Of a stretch of DNA of 64,000 bases, positions 53,632 to 62,323 are shown one piece after another. The notes under the pieces were generated by a model. It saw only the letters and a program-made list of their open reading frames with translations, made no database searches and had not been told where the DNA came from. Numbering within the stretch: position 1 is the stretch's first letter; the number at the start of each line of letters is the position of its first letter. Position numbers and translations under genes: made by a program. The DNA lies in NCBI GenBank assembly GCA_040772065.1, contig JAXGYX010000001.1, positions 2,108,001-2,172,000 of the forward strand, given 5' to 3'. The stretch comes from JAXGYX01 sp040772065. Lineage in GTDB: Bacteria; Bacillota; Clostridia; Saccharofermentanales; Fastidiosipilaceae.

Positions 53632-54048
53632 ATGAAATATGGGCAAAGCTTTATTAATGATCTGGTCTTGAAGCGTAACCAGGAGGCGGAAAAATTAATA
53701 CAGACCCTAGCGCGTAAACGGGACATCTCGAAAGAGGATGTATATAACGCCATCGAACAATATTTGCGGCTTAAATTCTCATTGGATAAAGAGGAATTGA
53801 CTACTGAGAACATCCTTATCCTCGCTCGAATCAGCATAAAGAAGGCTGCACGGAAAAATGAAATCTATTGGGATCGCACAGATTGCCATGGCGCAACTGA
53901 ATCTATGACAAAGAAAGTGCTCTTCATCACCTCTATCGAAAAAAACCTGGAAATATCTTTTTCTCAGGATGAGTACTATAACATTGATACCATCGCAGAC
54001 TTGGCAGATGCCGTTTATACAAATACATCGAAAAAAGGGCTCTGTTAA
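53632..54048 (+). CDS. Acyl-carrier-like protein, 3' end altered by IS insertion
   Basis: 138 residues. The C-terminal half resembles an acyl carrier domain: GATESMTKKVLF (ESM in place of the DSL serine site), SIEKNLEISFSQDEYYNIDTIADLADAVY. The N-terminal half is helical and unknown. The last two or three residues and the stop are supplied by the inserted IS; before insertion the gene must have read ...SKKG-TAA, as the sequence after the second target copy shows. RBS AAGGCGG. Confidence 0.55.
   Translation: MKYGQSFINDLVLKRNQEAEKLIQTLARKRDISKEDVYNAIEQYLRLKFSLDKEELTTENILILARISIKKAARKNEIYWDRTDCHGATESMTKKVLFITSIEKNLEISFSQDEYYNIDTIADLADAVYTNTSKKGLC
54030..54038 (+). repeat. Target-site duplication, left copy
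   Basis: GAAAAAAGG, repeated at 55385-55393, flanks the IS6-like element. Confidence 0.8.
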
Positions 54049-55384
54049 TTAAAGATGAGAGACAAGAGATCTGAAATGCAATTGGCGAACAAAGATTCAG
54101 AAGAAACTTAAGGATTCACCAGTTGAAAAGAAGATAGCACAAAGAAAGCATGTAAGGAAAGCGAAAGAATAAAATCCGGACATGCGAAAGAAATCTCGAA
54201 AGAGATTCAATTGAACTTTGAGAACTGAATATGCCTAAGCAATCAGAAGACAGGCTCTCCTTTGTTTTTCTTGGTACTGTGCCCCGGCAACCTGAGCTGG
54301 AGTCCAGTTGAAGAGAGATTGGTGCGGTCTGATGTAGTTGTAAAAGAAGATATAAAGCGCAATCAGGATGTTAGCAGACTCAAAAGAGTCAAAGCCTCTT
54401 TTAGCCTTATACCAAGCCTTAAACTGGCCATTAAACGCTTCCATGACATTGTTGGAAATATCATCAGAGAACGCTTCGACGAGCTGGTGCTCAACACAGG
54501 GAGCAAGGTGATCGAACGCTCTTTGGTAAGCGGGATATCTGTCTGTGACGAACATGCTTTGTGGATTGCCAAACTGCTCCTGACAGCTGTGAATGAGAGA
54601 GTAGGCGGACGTAGTATCTCTGGTTGGTGACAGATGAAAGTCCAGAATCATCCTTGTTTCAGAATCCATGGCAAGCCAGAGATAATACCATTTGCCCTTG
54701 ATCTTCACGTAGGTTTCGTCAAAATGCCATTCGTCAGAGTCAGCTAGGTTGATCTGCTTCTTGTAAGGTTCAGCTGCCGCTAGGAGAGCAGGCGCGAAGC
54801 GTTTACACCACTTAGAGATTGTGACATGAGACACCTCAATGTTGTGTGCGAGTCGAAGTGTTTCAGAAACCTTTCTCAAGGTGGAATTGCCAATAAAGTA
54901 ATGGATGAGAGCCGTTAGAACAAGATGGAAAGGATGACGCATTCGTTTCATTGTGAACTGCTCTAGCGGAATAACTTTAGACGAGCAGGATGGAATTTCA
55001 ACCAGCTTTACAACAAAGAAAGAGTGGTAACACTTCTTGTCTCCACAACGAAAGTTGGAATACAGCTTGTAGTCATGGTGCAGGAAGCTAGCCCTACCAC
55101 ACTTAGGACAAGGAGGGTACTTTCTTTGAAAATCTTCCTTCTTATTCTTACTGGCAGGTGCCCATTGTCTCATGCAATTGCGACACTGGAACTTCTGATT
55201 ACCTTTTTTATCTTTACCGAAGTGGTAAAGGCTTTTAGAGAAACAGCGGGGACAAGTTAGATTAGATGGTATACTTTTCATGAGATCTGATTTGCTCCTT
55301 TCCTTAGGGAGGTACCTGTTTTGTGGTGAAACTATTGTACCAAAGGCATTTCAGATCTCTTTTTTTTATTAAGTTAACAGAAGC
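54039..55384 (-). mobile_element. IS6-like insertion sequence (1346 bp)
   Basis: Ends GCTCTGTTAA on the left and TTAACAGAAGC on the right (one-base offset inverted repeats), with a perfect internal 16-bp inverted repeat (54064-54079 and 55346-55361). A single minus-strand transposase gene fills it. Flanked by 9-bp direct repeats, so it transposed here as a unit and rather recently. Confidence 0.85.
54235..55281 (-). CDS. IS6/IS240-type DDE transposase with N-terminal zinc ribbons
   Basis: 348 residues. The N-terminus has two zinc-binding segments (CPRCFSKS...CRNC and CPKCGRASF...CGDKKC), then an HTH, and a DDE core: DEWHFDETYVKIKGKWYYLW, VTDRYPAYQRAF, and NNVMEAFNGQFKAWYKAKRG. All three catalytic acids are present, so it may be active. 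It is transcribed against the host operon. Confidence 0.92.
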   Translation of the reverse strand: MKSIPSNLTCPRCFSKSLYHFGKDKKGNQKFQCRNCMRQWAPASKNKKEDFQRKYPPCPKCGRASFLHHDYKLYSNFRCGDKKCYHSFFVVKLVEIPSCSSKVIPLEQFTMKRMRHPFHLVLTALIHYFIGNSTLRKVSETLRLAHNIEVSHVTISKWCKRFAPALLAAAEPYKKQINLADSDEWHFDETYVKIKGKWYYLWLAMDSETRMILDFHLSPTRDTTSAYSLIHSCQEQFGNPQSMFVTDRYPAYQRAFDHLAPCVEHQLVEAFSDDISNNVMEAFNGQFKAWYKAKRGFDSFESANILIALYIFFYNYIRPHQSLFNWTPAQVAGAQYQEKQRRACLLIA

Positions 55385-55393
55385 GAAAAAAGG
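55385..55393 (+). repeat. Target-site duplication, right copy
   Basis: Second GAAAAAAGG. It continues into ATAAGGAG, which supplies the original stop of the carrier gene and the RBS of sufS. Confidence 0.8.
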
Positions 55394-55408
55394 ATAAGGA
55401 GAAAAGCG

Positions 55409-56641
55409 ATGGAAACCGTTCCGTTTTTGCGAACTGACTTTCCGATTTTGGCGGAAAAGATAAACGACAAGCGTCTTGTGTATTTAGACAATGCGGCTAC
55501 AACCCAGAAACCGAGATGTGTATTGGATACAATCAACGAATATTATTCACATTACAACGCCAACGTGCACAGAGGTGTTCACACCTTAAGCAATATATGT
55601 ACACAATCTTATGAAGCAGCTCGGGTAGCTGTGCAAAAATATATTAATGCAAAGCACAAAGAAGAGGTGGTATTCGTTAAAGGTGCAACTGAGGCTATTA
55701 ATTTAGTGGCTTCTGGGATAACTTCTTTGGAAGAAGGAGATGTTATTTTGACAACTGAAATGGAACACCACTCTAATTTTGTTCCATGGCAGATTTTATG
55801 TCGGCGATCCAAAGCATCATTTAAAGTTATTCCGCTTAACGAAAAGGGTGAACTCAGATTTGACATACTGGAGCAAATGCTGGACGGGCATGTCCGAATG
55901 CTTGCACTTACATATGTTTCTAATGTGTTAGGCACGGTCAACCCGATTGAAGAAATCATTGCGCTTGCGCACAAACATCAAGTGCCTGTTTTTGTGGATG
56001 GAACACAAGCCGTACAGCATTTTCAGGTGGACGTACAAAAGTTAGACTGTGATTTTCTCTGCTTCTCCAGCCATAAAATGTATGGTCCTACCGGTGTGGG
56101 GGTTTTATATGGGAAAAGCTGTTGGCTCGACAAATTGTCTCCTTGCCAATATGGGGGGGAAATGGTGGATTCGGTGGGCCTGCAGGAGTCAACATTTCAA
56201 CCGATTCCTTTGAAATTTGAAGCTGGAACACCGGATTATATTGGAGCAATTGCTTTGCACAGTGCTATCTCTTACTTGGAGAAGGCCGATATCAACGCTA
56301 TCCATCGTTATGAGGAATATTTGATAAACTATGCGAGAGATCGTCTTCTAAGGTTGAACGGTGTGTCTTTATTAGGCAATCCTTCCCATTTTTCAAGCAT
56401 ACTTTCCTTCACGCTGACAGGTATCCAACATTATGACGCAGCTGTCATTTTAGACAAGCTGGGAATTGCCATACGCTCGGGGAATCACTGCGCTCAGCCA
56501 TTGCTGCGCCGCTATCAGCTTGATGGGACGCTGCGCGTTTCAATAGCAGCCTATAATACCGTTGAAGAAATAGATGTGTTGTGCGAAGGCATTGTGTATG
56601 TACAAAAATTTCTACTTTCCAGGGGAAAATATGGGAATTGA
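55409..56641 (+). CDS. sufS: SufS-type cysteine desulfurase
   Basis: 410 residues. PLP lysine in FSSHKMYGPTG, TEMEHHSN, and the type II active-site cysteine loop RSGNHCAQPLL. The enzyme removes sulfur from cysteine as a persulfide and passes it to SufE. No sufBCD genes are adjacent, so it may serve a pathway other than Fe-S assembly. Its RBS AAGGAG overlaps the original stop of the upstream gene. Confidence 0.93.
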   Translation: METVPFLRTDFPILAEKINDKRLVYLDNAATTQKPRCVLDTINEYYSHYNANVHRGVHTLSNICTQSYEAARVAVQKYINAKHKEEVVFVKGATEAINLVASGITSLEEGDVILTTEMEHHSNFVPWQILCRRSKASFKVIPLNEKGELRFDILEQMLDGHVRMLALTYVSNVLGTVNPIEEIIALAHKHQVPVFVDGTQAVQHFQVDVQKLDCDFLCFSSHKMYGPTGVGVLYGKSCWLDKLSPCQYGGEMVDSVGLQESTFQPIPLKFEAGTPDYIGAIALHSAISYLEKADINAIHRYEEYLINYARDRLLRLNGVSLLGNPSHFSSILSFTLTGIQHYDAAVILDKLGIAIRSGNHCAQPLLRRYQLDGTLRVSIAAYNTVEEIDVLCEGIVYVQKFLLSRGKYGN

Positions 56642-57047
56642 AAACAATATGCAGGAATATGTTGTCGCATTATCAAAGTTTCCGGATTGGTTTTCAAAAT
56701 ATGATTATCTATTGTCTGTGGCTTGTGCAATGGATCCGTTTCCAGATGAATTGCGCATAGAGGAGAATTTGGTAAAGGGATGCCAGACAAAGACATGGAT
56801 TTACGCACGAAAAGATGCCGAAAGCGAAAATTTGTGCTGGTTTGCGGATAGTGATTCTATGTTGGTTAAAGGGGTTCTTGGCATTGTTATAGATATCATC
56901 AGCGGGTGCAATGTAAGTGAAATCAGTAAGATCAACACGGACTTTCTGAAGGACACTGGCATATCGGAAAACTTTGAAACCAACAGAAATATTGGAATGC
57001 AGTCTATTTTTGATCGGATCCATTGGCTCGTTTTCGACAACAAATAA
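56631..57047 (+). CDS. sufE: SufE-type sulfur acceptor
   Basis: 138 residues starting at ATG 56631 (AGGGGA upstream), overlapping the end of sufS by 11 bp. The acceptor cysteine is in VKGCQTKTW. SufE takes the persulfide from SufS and activates it; the overlap shows that both are made in equal amounts. Confidence 0.92.
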   Translation: MGIENNMQEYVVALSKFPDWFSKYDYLLSVACAMDPFPDELRIEENLVKGCQTKTWIYARKDAESENLCWFADSDSMLVKGVLGIVIDIISGCNVSEISKINTDFLKDTGISENFETNRNIGMQSIFDRIHWLVFDNK

Positions 57048-57102
57048 AGCACGAAGGGAAGAATACCGTTTTTCTGTGTAACTGAAGTAGGGAGAAGTAT
57101 TT

Positions 57103-58146
57103 ATGGAAAATAAAGAGAAGAAAAGAGGGCAGGGTCTGCTATCCACATTCTGGAATGTTCAGGAAAGCGGTGTTGTTGTCGTTACGGTGTTGTTCGTCAT
57201 ACTCATCACCATTGTCAACTCGGCGTTTATGTCGTCTGCCAACCTGACCAATGTGTTTCGCTCCACAGGATTCACTCTTGTCACTGCCATTGGTATGACA
57301 CTGGTTTTCATTTCAGGAGGCTTGGATATTTCGGTGGGGTCTACTCTGGCGGTGGGCAGCACGGTGACGGCGCTGGGCGTCAAGGCTGGGCAACCGCCTG
57401 TGCTGGCTATCATTCTTGGCTTGCTGTCGGGTCTGGTCATCGGTATGTTCAACGGCATCACCATCATCTCGCTGAAGATTCCACCGTTGATTGTTACCCT
57501 CGGAACCCAATACGCCGGGCGCGGGATCGTCTATGTGCTTACTGAAGGTGTCGCGGTATATCCGCTGACCAAAGAGTTTCAGCGCCTGGAACAGGGCAAT
57601 GTGTTTGGCATTCCCCAAATTGCCCTCATCGCGTTTATGCTGGCTATCATCGCCCACATCGTGCTCACCAGAACTACCTTCGGCCGCTCTGTGTATGCGG
57701 TAGGCGGCAACAAGGAGGCGGCCCGGCTTTCGGGTATCAACCTTAACCGTGTGAGCATCGCCTGCTATGCCATCACCGGTGTCTGTGCTGCTTTTGCCGG
57801 TATCATGATGGCTTCTCGCCTTGGATCTGGCCAAGCCAGCTCTGGTGAAGGCTATGAAATGACGGTCATCGCGGCGGTCATAATTGGCGGCACCAGTGCC
57901 ACCGGCGGAGCCGGCACCATTCTCGGCACCACCATCGGCGCCTTGTTCATGAACATTCTGGAAAACAGCATGACCCTGATGCGTATCTCGGTCTATTGGC
58001 AGAAAATCGTGTTGGGTCTCATCTTGATTCTGGCAGTCATCTTCGACCAGTACAAGCGCAACCGCGCCATGCGGGTGGGTATGGATCAGCTGAAAGCCAA
58101 GGCCGCCGAATGTACGGGACAGCAGAAGGGAGGACCCAATGGCTGA
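57103..58146 (+). CDS. Ribose-type ABC importer permease
   Basis: 347 residues, about eight to ten membrane helices, and the RbsC signatures GGLDISVGSTLAVGS, GRSVYAVGGNKEAARLSGIN and VIGGTSATGGAGT. It imports a sugar-like compound with the ATPase and binding protein encoded next. GC content rises compared with sufSE, suggesting a different history. RBS AGGGAG. Confidence 0.93.
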   Translation: MENKEKKRGQGLLSTFWNVQESGVVVVTVLFVILITIVNSAFMSSANLTNVFRSTGFTLVTAIGMTLVFISGGLDISVGSTLAVGSTVTALGVKAGQPPVLAIILGLLSGLVIGMFNGITIISLKIPPLIVTLGTQYAGRGIVYVLTEGVAVYPLTKEFQRLEQGNVFGIPQIALIAFMLAIIAHIVLTRTTFGRSVYAVGGNKEAARLSGINLNRVSIACYAITGVCAAFAGIMMASRLGSGQASSGEGYEMTVIAAVIIGGTSATGGAGTILGTTIGALFMNILENSMTLMRISVYWQKIVLGLILILAVIFDQYKRNRAMRVGMDQLKAKAAECTGQQKGGPNG

Positions 58147-59692
58147 AATAACAGACAAACGCCTACAGGTAAAGCACGTGACCAAAACCTTCCCAGGCGT
58201 TGTGGCTTTAGATGACGTCTCCATCGATTTGAAACGCAAAGAGATTTTGAGCATCATTGGGGAAAATGGCGCTGGGAAGTCTACACTGATGAAAATCTTG
58301 AGTGGTACTTACCACCACGATTCCTATTCCGGCGAAATCATCGTAGACGGGAAAACGGTGTATCTGCGCAATGCCCAGGACTCCGAACGTGAAGGTATTG
58401 CCATGATCTACCAGGAACTAAACATCCAGTTGGATATGACCGTGGAAGAAAATGTGATGTTGGGATGTTGGAACAAGCATAAAACCGGCTTGATCGATTG
58501 GGAAAAAATCCGCCAGGAAGCCAAGCGAGCGCTGCAAATGCTGAATCTGGATTTGGACACCAGCCTGAAAATGCGCAGCCTGAACGCTAGCCTACAGCAA
58601 CTGGTCTGCATTGCGCGGGCACTGGTGCGCAACCCTAGCATCCTCATTCTGGACGAGCCCACAGCAGCCCTGACCCAAGAGGAAACCGCCGCTCTGCTCA
58701 AGATCATCCGCAAACTGAAGGAAGATGGCATCTCCTGCATCTACATTTCCCACAAGCTAGACGAGGTTTTTGACATCTCTGACCGGGTGGTGGTGATGCG
58801 GAATGGCTGCGTTGTCTCGGAATACTGCAGAGCCGACATCGACCCCGATCGCATTATCCGGGACATGATTGGCAGGGAAGTGGGACAGCTCTATCCCGAG
58901 TGCACACGCCAGTTTGGCGAGGAGATGCTCCGAGTGGAAAACCTGACGGTACCTCACCCTTATGCGACGGGTAAAAATATGATTGACGATGTTTGCTTCT
59001 CGGTGCGCAAGGGCGAAATCCTGGGGCTGGCTGGTTTGGTGGGCTCTGGGCGCAGCGAATTGCTACGGGCACTGTACGGTGCCCTGCCCAAAAGCGACGG
59101 AGAGGTCTACGTGGATGGCAAAAAGGTCAATGTAGGTCAACCACGAGACGCCATTGCCAACGGCATGTTCATGGTGACGGAAGACCGTAAGTCTGATGGC
59201 ATTGTGGGTGGCATGAGCATCCGCCACAATATGACCCTCTCCATCCTGGGTAAAATCTCGAAGGCCTCTTTTATCAACAGAAAGCACGAGCAGGAAATCA
59301 CCTCTAAGTTTTTTAAGTATCTCGCCATTAAAGCGCCCAGCTTGGACACCAACATTTTAACACTGTCTGGCGGTAACCAACAAAAGGTGATTTTGTCCCG
59401 GGCGCTGGCCACCGATATGAAGGTACTTTTCCTGGACGAACCCACCCGCGGCATTGATGTTGGTGCCAAAAGAGAAATCTACAAAATCATCAACGAACTT
59501 GCCGAACAGGGCTTGAGCATCGTAGTTATTTCCTCCGAAATGCCGGAACTGATGTCTATCTGCGACCGATTTGTTGTGTTGAGCAACGGCAAACTGGTCG
59601 CTGAACTGCAAAAGGATGAAGTGAGCGAGACAAAGCTGCTTCATGCGGCAGCCCTGGGCATCAGGGCGGCGGATGGAGAAATAGTATCGTAA
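58139..59692 (+). CDS. Ribose-type ABC importer ATPase (two ATPase domains)
   Basis: 517 residues, two fused ATPase modules. First: GENGAGKST, NASLQQLVCIARAL, ILILDEPTAALT. Second: GLVGSGRSE in place of a true Walker A, LSGGNQQKVILSRAL, LFLDEPTRGID, as usual in RbsA/MglA. The start overlaps the permease stop. Confidence 0.95.
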   Translation: MAEITDKRLQVKHVTKTFPGVVALDDVSIDLKRKEILSIIGENGAGKSTLMKILSGTYHHDSYSGEIIVDGKTVYLRNAQDSEREGIAMIYQELNIQLDMTVEENVMLGCWNKHKTGLIDWEKIRQEAKRALQMLNLDLDTSLKMRSLNASLQQLVCIARALVRNPSILILDEPTAALTQEETAALLKIIRKLKEDGISCIYISHKLDEVFDISDRVVVMRNGCVVSEYCRADIDPDRIIRDMIGREVGQLYPECTRQFGEEMLRVENLTVPHPYATGKNMIDDVCFSVRKGEILGLAGLVGSGRSELLRALYGALPKSDGEVYVDGKKVNVGQPRDAIANGMFMVTEDRKSDGIVGGMSIRHNMTLSILGKISKASFINRKHEQEITSKFFKYLAIKAPSLDTNILTLSGGNQQKVILSRALATDMKVLFLDEPTRGIDVGAKREIYKIINELAEQGLSIVVISSEMPELMSICDRFVVLSNGKLVAELQKDEVSETKLLHAAALGIRAADGEIVS

Positions 59693-59734
59693 TGTACAGT
59701 AGGCGTGATTCACACAATTAAAGGAGAATTTGAA

Positions 59735-60808
59735 ATGAAAAAGACAATGGCATTGTTCCTGGCGCTGATGATGTGCGTGACTCTACTGGCGGCTTGTGGT
59801 GGAAGCAGCACCAAGTCGGCGGTTTCTGAGCCCACAGCTGTATCCGAAACCGCTTCTAAAACAGGTGGCAGTGAAGCTGCGGGACACGCCAGCACCACTA
59901 GTGGAGGTGGTGGCAAAAATGTCTCTGACCTGAACCTCGTGTACGTAACCCCGTTGCTTGCCAGCGAAGTGTGGCTGGTATCCAAGGAAGGCTTTGACGC
60001 TGCCGAAGAGGAAATGGGCTTTACAGGCAACTGGGTTGGCCCCGCCAACCTGGACGTGGACGCCATGATTAAGCAGATCGAGATCGCCATCGCCGAGGAC
60101 GTAGACGGCATCATCACCTGTGGCCTGAACCCCGAGGCTATGGTACCGGTGATGGAACAGGCCGATGCGGCTGGTATCCCGGTGGTGCTCGTCAACGCCG
60201 GTAGCACTATGGATGCTCCCTTCTTTGCCTATATTGGCACCGAAGGCGAGGAACTGGGCTCCATCGCCGCCGAAGCAGTACTGGATAGGCTGGGCGACGA
60301 AGCTCCTCACGTCATCTATATGGGCAGCTCCATCACGAACTCCTCGGTGCTGGACACCACCAGCGGTTACAAATCGGTCTTTGAGGGCGTGAAAGGGTAC
60401 GAGGACCTCTCTCTGGAAGAAAACGACGATGACCTGAACAAATCTGTAGAGCTTTGGCAGCAGCTGTTTATCACCTATCCAGACGTGAATGTGGCTGCCT
60501 GCGTGGCTCCCTCCGGCGCGGTGGGCGCGGCTCAGGTTGCCAAGGAAATGGGCATCGAGGATTTAATCATCATGGGCATTGATGATACTCCCGAGGTGCT
60601 GGAGGGCATCCGTGAGGGCAATATTTACGGCACCATGTCCCAGAACTACTACCGCATGGGTTACATCGCCGCCAAATGGTTGGTGGACTATAATGTAGAA
60701 GGTACTCAGCCCCCGACTAAGATCAACGATTCGGGCACTCTGCTCATCAATCAGGATAATATCGACACCTTCCAGGAGGAACTGCGCAACAAGGATGCCT
60801 GGAAATAA
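59735..60808 (+). CDS. Ribose-type substrate-binding lipoprotein
   Basis: 357 residues starting at ATG 59735 (RBS AAAGGAG). Lipobox LLAAC, Ser/Gly linker, then a type I periplasmic fold (LVYVTPLLASEVWLVSKEGF, DVDGIITCGLNPEAMVPVMEQ, PVVLVNAGS). The ligand is a sugar or derivative by family; the nearby isomerase suggests an aldose. Confidence 0.93.
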   Translation: MKKTMALFLALMMCVTLLAACGGSSTKSAVSEPTAVSETASKTGGSEAAGHASTTSGGGGKNVSDLNLVYVTPLLASEVWLVSKEGFDAAEEEMGFTGNWVGPANLDVDAMIKQIEIAIAEDVDGIITCGLNPEAMVPVMEQADAAGIPVVLVNAGSTMDAPFFAYIGTEGEELGSIAAEAVLDRLGDEAPHVIYMGSSITNSSVLDTTSGYKSVFEGVKGYEDLSLEENDDDLNKSVELWQQLFITYPDVNVAACVAPSGAVGAAQVAKEMGIEDLIIMGIDDTPEVLEGIREGNIYGTMSQNYYRMGYIAAKWLVDYNVEGTQPPTKINDSGTLLINQDNIDTFQEELRNKDAWK

Positions 60809-60833
60809 ATAATCACAAAATATAATTAAAAAA

Positions 60834-60915
60834 AGCAAATAGAGCCGTTTTGCATCGATGCGCACTGTAGCTGTTTGGTCTCATGCGCAAAAATAGCGAA
60901 GCGGCTTAATTTGCT
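60834..60915 (+). ncRNA. Candidate structured leader before the URO-D gene
   Basis: AGCAAAT (60834-60840) and AGCCG (60843-60847) pair with CGGCT (60902-60906) and ATTTGCT (60909-60915) across a 2x2 internal loop; an inner arm TTTTGC pairs with GCAAAA (about 60887-60892). The fold of about 82 nt has no T run after it, so it looks like a cis-acting leader or a processing hairpin more than a terminator. No known riboswitch is matched. Confidence 0.35.
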
Positions 60916-60941
60916 AAAATAATAGAACGGAGGCGTGAAAT

Positions 60942-61047
60942 ATGACTTCCAGAGAACGGGTAATGGCATCCCTAAACCACCAACAGCCGGATAAAGTGGC
61001 CATCGATTTTGGTGGCATTTGCAACTCCACCATGCATGTAGGGAGGT
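60942..61047 (+). pseudogene. URO-D-family gene, N-terminal piece
   Basis: ATG 60942 with RBS CGGAGG encodes MTSRERVMASLNHQQPDKVA and IDFGGICNSTMHV, the start of uroporphyrinogen-decarboxylase-family (often methyltransferase-like) proteins. After about 35 codons it is cut by an IS3-type element. The middle and C-terminal pieces lie further right, at about 62141-62323 and 63929-64000. Confidence 0.85.
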
Positions 61048-61069
61048 CAACTGTTTATCGGACAATTTG

Positions 61070-61939
61070 CTAAGCTACATTTAAATTGGCTGTCTGTTTC
61101 TCAGTCCATTGGTTGAGATAGTCGATTGGTGACAAATAGCCTAAGCGCTTTTGTACTCTCTTGCGGTTGTAATAAGTTTCAATATAGGTAAAGATCTGAT
61201 ATCGGGCTTCTTCTCTGGTAGTGAAGTGGTTCCAATGGACGATTTCTTTTTTTAGATTGGCAAAGAAGCTTTCGCTCCAGGCATTGTCCCCAGGTTTACC
61301 CACTCTGGAATAACTCTGCTGCCACCCAAAAGAAGCAATCAGCCTTTGGGTATCCAGCGCCGTGTATTGGCCCCCACGGTCACTATGAAAGATTGTACCC
61401 GGGGGACAGTGCCAGCGGTTTTGAATAGAGGTCAGTGTTTTTAAGACTAAGTCTTTGGTCATGCGTGCCTGCTGAGAATGACCGAGCACAACGTTAGTAA
61501 AAACATCACGAATTTGGCAAAGATAATCAAAACCCTCATTGGTACGGATATAGGTTATGTCACTTGATAGAACCTGAAAAGGACGATTGATTTCCAGTCC
61601 TTCAAGGTGGCTCATGTACTCGTCACCTCGTGCCCGTCGGCTGTCCGTGAGTGAACGTTGTTTCTTTCGACAGTGGCTGTAGACAAGACAGTATGTGGCC
61701 ATAATGCGTTTGACAACCGGAAAAGATGCACGCTCGCCTCTCAGACGGATAACACCACATATTCGCTCAGCTCCATAGTGTCCACGGCCGTCGTCAAATA
61801 TCTGCTTAACTCGGGCTTCATATGCTTCCAAACGAGCCTTCCGCAACTCGCGCTCTCGAAGCCAACTGTAATAGCCCGAGCGGGATACTCCGATGATACT
61901 AGCCCACTTCGCCTTGCTGTGCTTTTGTTCTTTTTCCAT
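61070..61939 (-). CDS. IS3-family transposase OrfB
   Basis: 289 residues, integrase core with DDE: LSSDITYIRTNEGFDY, IFHSDRGGQYTA and NAWSESFFANLKKE. Normally translated as an OrfAB fusion by frameshifting; since orfA is nearly deleted, activity is unlikely. Confidence 0.93.
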   Translation of the reverse strand: MEKEQKHSKAKWASIIGVSRSGYYSWLRERELRKARLEAYEARVKQIFDDGRGHYGAERICGVIRLRGERASFPVVKRIMATYCLVYSHCRKKQRSLTDSRRARGDEYMSHLEGLEINRPFQVLSSDITYIRTNEGFDYLCQIRDVFTNVVLGHSQQARMTKDLVLKTLTSIQNRWHCPPGTIFHSDRGGQYTALDTQRLIASFGWQQSYSRVGKPGDNAWSESFFANLKKEIVHWNHFTTREEARYQIFTYIETYYNRKRVQKRLGYLSPIDYLNQWTEKQTANLNVA

Positions 61940-61962
61940 AGAACGATATTTAGTCTCACGAC

Positions 61963-62019
61963 TTAGCGTTGATGTTTCGCGAAGTAGGCTGACGCCTTTT
62001 TTAGCAAATCAACCTCATT
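61963..62019 (-). pseudogene. IS3 OrfA, C-terminal scrap
   Basis: Eighteen codons NEVDLLKKASAYFAKHQR, then stop: the typical end of IS3 OrfA. The frame upstream is interrupted at once by TGA. Confidence 0.75.
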
Positions 62020-62140
62020 TCACTTTGCTATTAACCTATTTTGAATTTACACCAACTATATGGACTCTATCTGATAAACAGGCAACAGGCAGGCGATTTG
62101 ACACATGATCATTTGATTACTACTGATGAATACACAAAGT

Positions 62141-62323
62141 TTCTGATACTCCCTGGGACTCGGCGACGCTGCCGATATTCCCGGCTGCGGCCTGCCGGAG
62201 CCCAAGGGTATCCGCGATAATGCCGACTGGTACATGGCGCCGCTGCTTTACCCCGAATATGTCGATGAGATGTTCGGTATGCAGATGGACATCGCCATCC
62301 AGAATATGAAGGCTATCAACGAA
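62141..62323 (+). pseudogene. URO-D-family gene, middle piece
   Basis: Reads LGLGDAADIPGCG, PKGIRDNADWYMAPLLYPEY and VDEMFGMQMDIAIQNMKAIN, matching the central region of the family. About 100 residues that should lie between this and the N-terminal piece are missing. The next IS begins directly after it at 62324. Confidence 0.8.

Larger units (their letters stand above)
61048..62088 (-). mobile_element. Truncated IS3-family (IS150-like) element
   Basis: Related ends with a common CTGTTTATC: left at 61048-61062, right as the complement at about 62068-62082. The element holds an intact orfB but only the last codons of orfA, so it has an internal deletion and cannot move by itself. Exact ends and target duplication could not be fixed. 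Confidence 0.7.

Noticed and set aside
41338..62056. The 14-mer GAATTTACACCAAC at about 41339 and again near 62043
   Set aside because: Only 14-15 bp are shared and the flanks differ; matches of this length are expected by chance in 64 kb.
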